Assembly (NCBI GenBank): GCA_014803905.1
Contig: JAAVAW010000024.1
Coordinates: 1 to 12,989, forward strand
DNA length: 12,989 bases
Origin: Lactobacillus sp.
GTDB taxonomy: Bacteria > Bacillota > Bacilli > Lactobacillales > Lactobacillaceae
Direction of reading: 5' to 3'
This document shows positions 7,221 through 12,989 of this stretch, piece after piece (position 1 is the first letter of the stretch; every line of letters begins with the position of its first letter). The notes below the pieces were generated by a model. The model made no database searches. It was given only the letters and a program-made list of their open reading frames with translations, and was not told where the DNA came from. The position numbers and the translations under genes are program-made.

Positions 7221-8231
7221 ATGAGTAAAGAAATTGATACGGCAACAGGTGCTTCACAACATAATTTTAATGAACCTGAAGAAAAAAAGATTAAGAGTCC
7301 GTGGCCTGGTCCAAAAGGAATGATTCCTGTTACTAGTGGACAGGCTGAAGATGCTAATGTTCATAACCGTGCTTATCTTGATAATATTTTAGTAGAAATG
7401 CGGATTATTGATGCTGTAGAACCAAATTTAGAAACAAAGTTCTTTGGTAAAAAATATGCTTCACCAATTAATTTAGCTGCGGTTTCTCATTTAAATAAGG
7501 TGTTAGATGATAAAAGTCGAAAACCAATGCAAGAAAAAGCTAAAGCGGCTAAGGATTTAAATGTTTTAAATTGGATCGGCATGGAAGAAAATGATGAATA
7601 TCGCGATATTGTAGCCCAAGGCAGTGATACTGTAAGAATTATTAAGCCATTTGCTGATCATGATCGTATTTTAAATGAAATAAAGGTTGCTCAAGAAACG
7701 GGAGCAGTAGCAGTTGGTATTGATATTGATCACGTGCCAGGAATTAATGGAAAATATGATGTAGTTGATAGTATTGCCTTAGGTCCAATAATGCAATCTG
7801 ATTTGACCAAGTATGTTGATTATGCTCAGATTCCTTTTGTAGCTAAGGGGGTTTTATCCGTCCAAGATGCTTTAAAAGCACGGGATGCTGGTTGCAGGGC
7901 GATTGTTGTTTCTCATCATCATGGCCGATTGCCATTTGGTGTGCCGCCACTAAAAGTTTTACCGGCAATAAAAAAAGCATTAGGTAATAGTCAAATGACA
8001 ATCTTTGTTGATGGTTCAATTATGACGGGTTATGACGCTTACAAGGCTTTGGCTCTTGGCGCTGATGGTGTCTTAATTGGCCGCGCTATTTTAAGAGGCT
8101 TACTTAATCAAGGCAGTAAAGCTGTAGAGGAAAAAGTTCTCAAGATGAATGAAGAATTAGCTGAATTAATGATGTATACCGGAATAAAAAATACAACGAC
8201 GTTTGATCCTAATGTACTGCACTTTGATTAG
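7221..8231 (+). CDS. FMN-dependent alpha-hydroxy-acid dehydrogenase family protein with atypical active site
   Basis: This 336-residue protein has the C-terminal half of the glycolate/lactate oxidase TIM barrel. PFVAKG gives the flavin-facing Lys209, VDGSIMTG holds Asp264, and ALGADGVLIGR carries the FMN-phosphate Arg288. The proton-abstracting segment, normally SNHGGR, is SHHHGR here (231-236). The catalytic His233 and Arg236 positions are kept, but Asn and the first Gly are both replaced by His. The usual Arg in DGGxRRG is Met268. The N-terminal half is divergent, and I cannot find the tyrosines and second arginine that bind the substrate carboxylate in lactate oxidase. It is shorter than the usual 360-375 residues. 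AAAGGA (7208-7213) supports the start. Membership of the flavin family is clear; a lactate oxidase label would not be justified without an assay. Confidence 0.85.
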   Translation: MSKEIDTATGASQHNFNEPEEKKIKSPWPGPKGMIPVTSGQAEDANVHNRAYLDNILVEMRIIDAVEPNLETKFFGKKYASPINLAAVSHLNKVLDDKSRKPMQEKAKAAKDLNVLNWIGMEENDEYRDIVAQGSDTVRIIKPFADHDRILNEIKVAQETGAVAVGIDIDHVPGINGKYDVVDSIALGPIMQSDLTKYVDYAQIPFVAKGVLSVQDALKARDAGCRAIVVSHHHGRLPFGVPPLKVLPAIKKALGNSQMTIFVDGSIMTGYDAYKALALGADGVLIGRAILRGLLNQGSKAVEEKVLKMNEELAELMMYTGIKNTTTFDPNVLHFD

Positions 8232-8334
8232 AAAAATATTTATTATTTAATAAGAATTTGCTCCAAACTTGCTTACCGTCTTACTTTATCGATAAACTAG
8301 ATAGAGAAAGATTTTATTCGGAAAGGACGCTGAG

Positions 8335-9174
8335 ATGACAAAAAAACTTAAAAAACGTTCCTGGATGAGATGGATTGTGTTTTTAATTGCTTTAGAAATT
8401 ATTGCAATTTCAATTAACTTTTTCTATGGACCTATTAATATAGCCGCTGGAGGCTCGACAGGTATTTCAATTTTAGTAGATGCTGTATGGGGCATAAATC
8501 GTTCGGTTACAGTATTTATCGTTAATGTCTTAATGCTAATTTTAGCAGCGATTTTTTTAGGTAAAACTACTACTAAAAATGTAGCACTTGGAAGTTTTCT
8601 TTTGCCTGTTTTAATGCAAATTACGCCAAGTTTTAAAGTGACTAATAGTGACCTCTTAGCGGTTATCTATGGTGGAGCCTTAATGGGATTAGGTGTTTCA
8701 TTGCTTTATCGGGTTAATGCTTCAAGTGGGGGTACGACAATTCCACCAATGATTTTAAAGAAGTATTTCTTTATTAATCCAGCCGTTTCGCTACTATGTA
8801 TTGATATGATAATTATTTTCCTCAATATTTTTGTAGATGGTTTAAACGCATTTTTCTTGGCTGCATTTTCTCAAGTGGTAACCGCAATTACAATGAATTT
8901 TGCAGAAGCGGGCTTTGATCGAAAATATCAAGTTCGTATTATGAGTAATGATCATTTTGATAAAATTAAAGACATGCTCATGAAAGAATATGATAGTTTA
9001 ACAGTTTATAATGTAGTTGGTGGGTATACAGAAGAAAATAAACAACAAATTTTAATTGTAGTCGATACGCGCGACTACGGTCCATTAATTAGCAAAATTC
9101 ACGATATTGATGATAATGCGTTTATTATTACTGATACCGTCGTAAGTGTTCATGGCGGTAAATGGGGCTTATAA
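8335..9174 (+). CDS. YitT-family membrane protein (DUF161 plus DUF2179)
   Basis: This 279-residue protein has five or so hydrophobic segments over about residues 12-190, including the family hallmark PINIAAGGSTGIS after the first helix and SSGGTTIPP near the middle. A soluble C-terminal DUF2179 domain (about 200-279) ends in VVSVHGGKWGL. These proteins are common in Firmicutes, often in several copies; their transport or signalling function is not established. The RBS GAAAGGA (8321-8327) supports ATG 8335. The 103-base gap from the FMN-protein gene has no terminator and a weak possible promoter (TTGCTT at 8269 with TAAACT 18 bases later), so it may be transcribed alone or with the gene before it. 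No functional link between the two is evident. Confidence 0.88.
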   Translation: MTKKLKKRSWMRWIVFLIALEIIAISINFFYGPINIAAGGSTGISILVDAVWGINRSVTVFIVNVLMLILAAIFLGKTTTKNVALGSFLLPVLMQITPSFKVTNSDLLAVIYGGALMGLGVSLLYRVNASSGGTTIPPMILKKYFFINPAVSLLCIDMIIIFLNIFVDGLNAFFLAAFSQVVTAITMNFAEAGFDRKYQVRIMSNDHFDKIKDMLMKEYDSLTVYNVVGGYTEENKQQILIVVDTRDYGPLISKIHDIDDNAFIITDTVVSVHGGKWGL

Positions 9175-9202
9175 AATAGTGTACTTCGGTGTGCTATTTT
9201 TT
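9173..9202 (+). terminator. Terminator with C(UUCG)G tetraloop after the YitT gene
   Basis: A 12-bp stem (9173-9184 with 9189-9200, three G-U pairs) is closed by the extra-stable C(TTCG)G tetraloop and runs into T6. The stem begins inside the TAA stop codon of the YitT gene. Confidence 0.88.
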
Positions 9203-9214
9203 ATTTATTACAAA

Positions 9215-9243
9215 TTGCAAAAACTCTGTATCAGTAGTAAACT
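9215..9243 (+). promoter_or_regulatory. Promoter of the rplU-rpmA operon
   Basis: TTGCAA (9215-9220) and TAAACT (9238-9243) are separated by 17 bases. The predicted start near 9250 gives a leader of about 110 bases before rplU. Confidence 0.6.
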
Positions 9244-9249
9244 ATAGGA

Positions 9250-9351
9250 GTTGTATTTGTGGAAACCTCACATCTGCAACCGCACGTTGAAGGTAAGTAA
9301 GAAAATTAACGTTAATTTCACCTGAAGCGGCGAGTCTAAGTATTTATTTCG
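9250..9351 (+). promoter_or_regulatory. L21 leader-type structured 5' UTR of rplU
   Basis: About 100 bases of leader precede the GGAGGT at 9351-9356. It contains a short hairpin TGTGG-AAA-CCTCACA (9258-9272, one bulged T), the segment CAACCGCACGTTGAAGGT, and a perfect 16-bp inverted repeat at 9303-9318. Position, length and this layout fit the Firmicutes L21 leader thought to mediate autoregulation by a ribosomal protein. I could not run a covariance model. Confidence 0.6.
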
Positions 9352-9362
9352 GAGGTGTACAA

Positions 9363-9674
9363 ATGTACGCAATTATTAAAACCGGTGGTAAGCAATACAA
9401 GGTTGCTGAAGGTGACAGTATTTTTGTTGAAAAGCTTGAAGTTAAACCAGGCGAAAAGGTAACCTTTGATGAAGTTATCCTTGTAAACGATGGTAAGTCA
9501 ACTAAGATTGGTACTCCAGTAGTTGATGGTGCAAAAGTTGTTGCTAAAGTTGACAAGCAAGGTAAGGAAAAGAAAGTTGTAACTTTCAAGTACAAGCCTA
9601 AGAAGCACTCACACACTAAGTATGGCCACCGTCAACCTTACACTAAGGTGACTGTTGAAAGCATCGAAGCTTAA
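9363..9674 (+). CDS. rplU: 50S ribosomal protein L21
   Basis: This 103-residue protein is the usual length for L21. It begins MYAIIKTGGKQYKVAEGD, the family signature start, and carries the conserved basic 23S-rRNA-binding region KYKPKKHSHTKYGHRQPYT near the C-terminus. It starts six bases after GGAGGT. Codon use is highly biased (GGT, AAG, GAA), as expected for a ribosomal protein. It leads an operon with rpmA, 17 bases downstream. Confidence 0.98.
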   Translation: MYAIIKTGGKQYKVAEGDSIFVEKLEVKPGEKVTFDEVILVNDGKSTKIGTPVVDGAKVVAKVDKQGKEKKVVTFKYKPKKHSHTKYGHRQPYTKVTVESIEA

Positions 9675-9691
9675 TTAAGGGGTGAAACAAT

Positions 9692-9991
9692 ATGATGATT
9701 AATAATCTTGAAGCACTTAAATTATTTGCCCACCACAAGGGTGGTGGTTCAACTGCCAATGGTCGTAACTCAGCTGGTCGTCGTTTAGGCGCAAAGCGTG
9801 CTGACGGTCAAGAAATTCACGCAGGTTCAATTATTTACCGTCAACGTGGTACTAAGATCCACCCAGGTAAGAACGTTGGACGTGGTGGTGACGACACTTT
9901 ATTCGCATTAGTTGATGGTGTTGTTAAGTTTGAACGTTTGGGTAGAGATAAGAAACAAGTTTCTGTTTACCCAGCTGAAGAAGCAAAATAA
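9692..9991 (+). CDS. rpmA: 50S ribosomal protein L27 with N-terminal extension
   Basis: This 99-residue protein contains the core AHHKGGGSTANGRNSAGRRL, aligning with the AHKKAGGSTRNGRDS start of E. coli mature L27, whose N-terminal tail reaches the peptidyl transferase centre. It is preceded by 12 extra residues (MMINNLEALKLF). This is the Firmicutes-type extension, which in Staphylococcus aureus is cut by the cysteine protease Prp at an LQFF/A site; here the site would read LKLF/A. AAGGGGTG (9677-9684) supports ATG 9692; the next codon is also ATG and a start there cannot be excluded. The prp gene that often lies between rplU and rpmA is absent from the 17-base gap. Confidence 0.97.
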   Translation: MMINNLEALKLFAHHKGGGSTANGRNSAGRRLGAKRADGQEIHAGSIIYRQRGTKIHPGKNVGRGGDDTLFALVDGVVKFERLGRDKKQVSVYPAEEAK

Positions 9992-10007
9992 TTAATATTT
10001 TGACCTT

Positions 10008-10044
10008 AAAAAGACTGAATGTAATTTACATTCAGTCTTTTTTT
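10008..10044 (+). terminator. Terminator of the rplU-rpmA operon
   Basis: GACTGAATGTA (10013-10023) pairs perfectly with TACATTCAGTC around a three-base loop. Flanking A5 and T7 extend the stem and supply the U-tract. Confidence 0.92.
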
Positions 10045-10055
10045 GACTAATAAGC

Positions 10056-10083
10056 TTGACAAAAATAATAAAAATATTAAAAT
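10056..10083 (+). promoter_or_regulatory. Promoter of the methionine T-box operon
   Basis: A consensus TTGACA (10056-10061) and TAAAAT (10078-10083) are separated by 16 bases, directly after the rpmA terminator. Transcription would start near 10090. Confidence 0.75.
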
Positions 10084-10111
10084 ATTTAGTAAATAAATTA
10101 AAAGATTTTGA

Positions 10112-10359
10112 AGAACAGAGTAACTGATTTTAATTTGACACAGAGAATTGGTAACTGGTGAGAGCCAAGCAAATGCGATTAGTGAAGATGGGTTTGGATA
10201 TCAGAGTTAGTGAATCAGTAGCTAACTACGGGGTTGCGCTCGTTAAAGTGGCAAAGTAATTCTCGCATGAGAGCTACTTATTAAGGTTATTTATGTAAAT
10301 AAATAATAAACTAAGGTGGTAACACGAAGCACTCGTCCTTATTGGATGGGTGCTTTTTT
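10112..10359 (+). promoter_or_regulatory. T-box riboswitch, methionine specifier
   Basis: Stem I is closed by AACTGAT with ATCAGagTT. It carries the apical GGTGAGAGCC element and the specifier-side AGTGAA, followed after one base by ATG (10188-10190), a methionine codon. A stem III hairpin with AAGTA/TACTT arms follows. The T-box is AAGGTGGTAACACG (10313-10326). Its UGGU would pair with the ACCA end of an uncharged tRNA whose discriminator base is A, as in elongator tRNA-Met. The antiterminator pairs TAAGG with CCTTA (10337-10341). The competing terminator is a 12-bp stem (10327-10338 with 10344-10355) and six T ending at 10359. Uncharged tRNA-Met would switch on the two genes downstream. Confidence 0.92.
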
Positions 10360-10381
10360 GGTTGAAATAGGAGGTATCTTG

Positions 10382-11311
10382 ATGACAATTTTTGAAGAAG
10401 CAAAAAGGGGTTTAGTCCTTGATGGAGCAATGGCTGATGAACTACAGAGACAGGGAACTAATTTGAATAATAAGCTTTGGACAGCAAGTGCTTTAGTTAA
10501 TCAAGAAGAAAAGATTTATCAAGCTCATTTAAATTATTTCAAAGCAGGAGCAAATATTGTAATCACTGATACTTATCAGGCTAATGTTCCCGGTTTTATC
10601 AAAGCAGGCTATAGTCAAAAGCAAGCAACAAATTTCATTAAGCAGGCAGTTAAAATTGCTAAACACGCAAGAGATGATTATGAAAAACAAACAGGTATTC
10701 ATAATTATGTGGCAGGTACTGTAGGACCATATGGTGCTTACTTGGCCGATGGTAATGAATATCGAGGAGATTATGAATTAAGTAAGCAGGACTATTTAGA
10801 TTTTCATTTACCAAGATTAAAGTTAATTTTAGCTGAACATCCGGATCTAATCGCAATTGAAACTCAGCCTAAATTAATTGAGACACAAGTTTTACTTGAT
10901 TGGTTAATTCAAAATGAACCGCATATGCCAGTTTATGTGAGTTTTACTTTAAAAAATGAAACGAGCATTAGTGATGGAACTTCTTTAGCACAGGCGACTC
11001 AAATAGTAGATAAATATGAGCAAGTTATTGGAATTGGGGTTAATTGTGTTGCACCAAATTTAGTAAGTCCTGCTTTAGAATTATTAAATAAAAATACTAC
11101 AAAACCCTTAGTTGTTTATCCCAACCAAGGAGCAAGTTATAATCCAGAAATTAAAGAATGGGAAGAAGTTAAAGACCACTTTGATTTTTCAAAATTAACT
11201 AAAACTTGGTATGAAAAGGGTGCGCGCTTAATTGGGGGATGTTGCACTACAGGTCCAAAAGAAATTAACCAGATTAGTACAACCTTAAGCCAACTTAAAG
11301 AAAGAAGGTAA
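10382..11311 (+). CDS. mmuM: Homocysteine S-methyltransferase
   Basis: This 309-residue cytoplasmic zinc enzyme transfers a methyl group from S-methylmethionine (or S-adenosylmethionine) to homocysteine, giving methionine. The start LDGAMADELQRQGTNLNNKLW matches the family opening. The zinc cysteines are Cys222 in GVNCVAP and the pair Cys287-Cys288 in GGCCTTGP. Length is that of E. coli MmuM (310). ATG 10382 follows AGGAGG (10369-10374). The open frame extends back to a GTG at 10316, but that lies inside the T-box and terminator, so it is not a start. The gene is first in the T-box operon, and the permease gene follows after six bases. No cobalamin or folate domain is present, which excludes MetH and MetE. 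Confidence 0.93.
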   Translation: MTIFEEAKRGLVLDGAMADELQRQGTNLNNKLWTASALVNQEEKIYQAHLNYFKAGANIVITDTYQANVPGFIKAGYSQKQATNFIKQAVKIAKHARDDYEKQTGIHNYVAGTVGPYGAYLADGNEYRGDYELSKQDYLDFHLPRLKLILAEHPDLIAIETQPKLIETQVLLDWLIQNEPHMPVYVSFTLKNETSISDGTSLAQATQIVDKYEQVIGIGVNCVAPNLVSPALELLNKNTTKPLVVYPNQGASYNPEIKEWEEVKDHFDFSKLTKTWYEKGARLIGGCCTTGPKEINQISTTLSQLKERR

Positions 11312-11317
11312 ATAAAA

Positions 11318-12736
11318 ATGAAACATGAAACGCACTTAAAAAGGAAGATGAGTACACGCCATATTCAAATGATTTCTTTAGGTGGAGTAATTGGCACAGG
11401 GTTATTTTTAAGTTCGGGCTATACCATCCATGAAGCTGGTCCGTTAGGTACTGTTCTAGCTTATGGAGTAGGAGCATTAATAGTTTTTGCAGTAATGCTT
11501 TGCTTGGGAGAATTATCAGTAGCAATGCCTTATACAGGTGCCTTTCATGTTTATGCTAAAAAGTTTATTAGTCCTTCGGCAGGATTTGTGGTTGCTATCC
11601 TATATTGGTTAACATGGACGATTGCCCTAGGTTCGGAATTTACTGCGGTGGGGTTAATTATACAAAAATGGTTCCCTAACACTCCGGTTTGGATTTGGAG
11701 CTTAGTGTGTATGGTAGTAATTTTTTTGAGTAATTTCTTTTCAGTTAAAGGATTTGCCGAAAGTGAATTTTGGCTTGCTGCGGTAAAAGTATTAGCAATT
11801 GTTGCTTTTATTATTTTAGGAGGAGCAGCAATTATTGGATTATTACCAGTGAGTGGACAAACTCATGCACCAGGATTAGCTAACTTTTATAAAAATGGTT
11901 GGTTTCCTAATGGATGGAGTGGCGTATTTACGACTATGTTGACTGTTAACTTTGCCTTTTCCGGAACAGAATTAATCGGTGTGACTGCAGGAGAAGCAAA
12001 AGATCCTAATAAAGCTATTCCCCAAGCAATTAAGACAACATTATGGCGATTATTAGTATTTTTTATTGGAAGTATTGTCGTCATGGCTGCTTTAATACCT
12101 TATAAAGTAGCAGGGGTTACAGAAAGTCCTTTTGTTTACGTGTTAGATGAAATTCACGTTCCATTTGCAGCCAATATTATGAACTTTGTCATTTTAACTG
12201 CAATTATTTCAGCAGCAAATTCTGGTTTATATGCTTCAACTAGAATGCTCTGGTCACTTGGAAATGAAAAAACTTTACCAGCAGTTTTTACTAAAACAAA
12301 TAAGGCAGGCATTCCTGTTGTTGCGTTGCTTGCAAGTATGGGTGGTGGAGTACTTGCATTAATTTCAAGTAAAGTAGCTGCCAGTACAGTTTATTTAGTG
12401 TTAGTATCAATTTCTGGGTTAGCGGTTGTTTTTGTGTGGATGGCCATTGCTTGGTGTGAATTGAAGTTTAGAAAAGAGTATCTTAAAGCAGGACACCAAG
12501 TTAGTGATTTAAAATATCACACTCCTTGGTATCCAGTAGTTCCTTATTTTGCTTTCTTTGCAAGTCTACTTTCGTGTATATTAATTTGGTTTGATCCAAG
12601 TCAAAGAGTTGCTTTGTATTATACAGTGCCTTTTGTGGTAATTTGCTGGGCATTACATTGGTATTGGTACCATAAGAAACAAGAAAATAAAAAGTCGATT
12701 AGTAAGAGAGAGGAACAAGGAGATTTTGTTAAATAA
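11318..12736 (+). CDS. mmuP: APC-family amino-acid permease, probable S-methylmethionine transporter
   Basis: This 472-residue protein has 12 hydrophobic segments and the APC signature ISLGGVIGTGLFLSSG (19-34) in the first helix. It also has FSGTELIGVTAGEAKDPNKAIPQ (about 212-234) in the helix 6 region, typical of the amino-acid transporter branch. It begins six bases after mmuM, and its RBS (AAGAAGG, 11302-11308) lies inside the mmuM coding end, suggesting translational coupling. Pairing with mmuM under a methionine T-box matches the mmuPM arrangement, so S-methylmethionine is the likely substrate. Methionine or another amino acid cannot be excluded from sequence alone. A lysine-rich cytoplasmic tail follows the last helix. 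Confidence 0.85.
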   Translation: MKHETHLKRKMSTRHIQMISLGGVIGTGLFLSSGYTIHEAGPLGTVLAYGVGALIVFAVMLCLGELSVAMPYTGAFHVYAKKFISPSAGFVVAILYWLTWTIALGSEFTAVGLIIQKWFPNTPVWIWSLVCMVVIFLSNFFSVKGFAESEFWLAAVKVLAIVAFIILGGAAIIGLLPVSGQTHAPGLANFYKNGWFPNGWSGVFTTMLTVNFAFSGTELIGVTAGEAKDPNKAIPQAIKTTLWRLLVFFIGSIVVMAALIPYKVAGVTESPFVYVLDEIHVPFAANIMNFVILTAIISAANSGLYASTRMLWSLGNEKTLPAVFTKTNKAGIPVVALLASMGGGVLALISSKVAASTVYLVLVSISGLAVVFVWMAIAWCELKFRKEYLKAGHQVSDLKYHTPWYPVVPYFAFFASLLSCILIWFDPSQRVALYYTVPFVVICWALHWYWYHKKQENKKSISKREEQGDFVK

Positions 12737-12835
12737 CTTATACATTTGATATACTAATTACCGGTTACTATTTTTTAAAGCTAAATTTAAACTTAATTTT
12801 AATGGTTTAAGTTGCTAAAAATAGAGCAAGATTGG

Positions 12836-12862
12836 TAATATAATAATAGATAGAAATGAGGT
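12836..12862 (+). promoter_or_regulatory. Probable efp promoter -10 region and RBS
   Basis: TAATATAAT contains overlapping -10 candidates: TATAAT at 12839-12844 and TAATAT at 12836-12841. The latter lies 18 bases after a possible -35, TTGCTA, at 12812-12817. The RBS TGAGGT (12857-12862) is eight bases before ATG 12871. In the rest of the 134-base gap after mmuP I see only a weak AT-only hairpin (12790-12813) and no convincing terminator. Confidence 0.5.
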
Positions 12863-12870
12863 AATTTAAC

Positions 12871-12989
12871 ATGACAATGATCTCCGTTAATGAGTTCAAA
12901 AACGGACTCACTATTCAATATAATAATGATTTATGGCGTATTGTTGAATTCCAACACGTTAAGCCAGGAAAGGGTAGTGCCTTTGTTCG
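12871..12989 (+). CDS. efp: Translation elongation factor P, N-terminal fragment (runs off the window)
   Basis: The 39 visible codons read MTMISVNEFKNGLTI... and FQHVKPGKGSAFVR, the conserved first KOW-like domain of EF-P, which relieves ribosome stalling at polyproline. The loop PGKGSA holds Lys34, the position modified after translation in other bacteria (Lys32 in Bacillus, whose protein starts at MISVN). The RBS spacing favours ATG 12871, adding Met-Thr to the usual start; ATG 12877 is the alternative. Truncated only by the window edge. Confidence 0.95.
   Translation, partial: MTMISVNEFKNGLTIQYNNDLWRIVEFQHVKPGKGSAFV

Noticed and set aside
8240..8260. TTATTA/TAATAA inverted repeat after the FMN-protein gene as a terminator
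   Set aside because: Pure A/T stem with a two-base centre and no T-tract.
9259..9300. 13-codon ORF in the rplU leader as a coding gene
   Set aside because: Its RBS-like AGGAG sits at the predicted transcript start and the region is better explained as structured L21 leader; noted only as a finding to check.
10316..10381. GTG extension of mmuM (22 extra residues)
   Set aside because: It starts inside the T-box sequence and translates the terminator hairpin; ATG 10382 has a perfect AGGAGG.
12790..12813. AACTTAA/TTAAGTT hairpin as a terminator of mmuP
   Set aside because: Only 7 AT-rich base pairs with a long loop and no T-tract.
1..12989. Mobile elements, CRISPR arrays, tRNA or rRNA genes, toxin-antitoxin or defence systems
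   Set aside because: No transposase, repeat-spacer pattern, cloverleaf or defence-type gene was seen on either strand; gene content and codon use look like native core and metabolic chromosome.

Overview
The window is a stretch of ordinary low-GC Firmicutes chromosome, most likely from a Lactobacillus of the acidophilus/johnsonii/gasseri group. The evidence is the AT-rich coding sequence, strong AGGAGG-type ribosome binding sites, an MFS plus maltose phosphorylase plus beta-phosphoglucomutase maltose locus of the lactobacillus type, a T-box leader, an L21-leader-type 5' region on rplU, and a Firmicutes-type N-terminal extension on L27. The species call is inference; no 16S rRNA or other diagnostic gene is present.

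Positions 1-310 hold the last codons of an upstream gene, a small 4-oxalocrotonate-tautomerase-family gene and its terminator. Positions 357-5794 are a maltose utilisation locus. A LacI/MalR-type regulator gene is followed by a promoter flanked by two LacI-family operators, then the cotranscribed genes for an MFS disaccharide transporter, a GH65 maltose phosphorylase and beta-phosphoglucomutase. Maltose would enter intact and be phosphorolysed to glucose and beta-glucose-1-phosphate, which is then converted to glucose-6-phosphate. A convergent aldose/maltose 1-epimerase gene (5804-6838, minus strand) shares a perfect 40-bp palindromic terminator with the operon and carries a matching operator at its own promoter.

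Positions 6903-7067 hold a 37-codon minus-strand ORF with its own RBS and terminator. It is divergent from a gene for an FMN-dependent alpha-hydroxy-acid-dehydrogenase-like protein with an atypical active site (7221-8231). A YitT-family membrane protein gene follows (8335-9174). Positions 9215-10044 are the rplU-rpmA ribosomal protein operon with a structured leader. The prp (ysxB) protease gene that often lies between these two genes is absent here.

Positions 10056-12736 are a methionine-supply operon. A T-box leader with an apparent AUG specifier controls a homocysteine S-methyltransferase gene and an amino-acid permease gene, together a probable S-methylmethionine uptake and use module. 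The window ends in the first 39 codons of efp (elongation factor P).

No mobile element, CRISPR array, tRNA or rRNA gene was seen, and I found no clearly new multi-gene system. The most interesting points are the altered active site of the FMN protein, the small unrecognised ORF, the missing prp beside an extended L27, and the shared operator design of the maltose genes.
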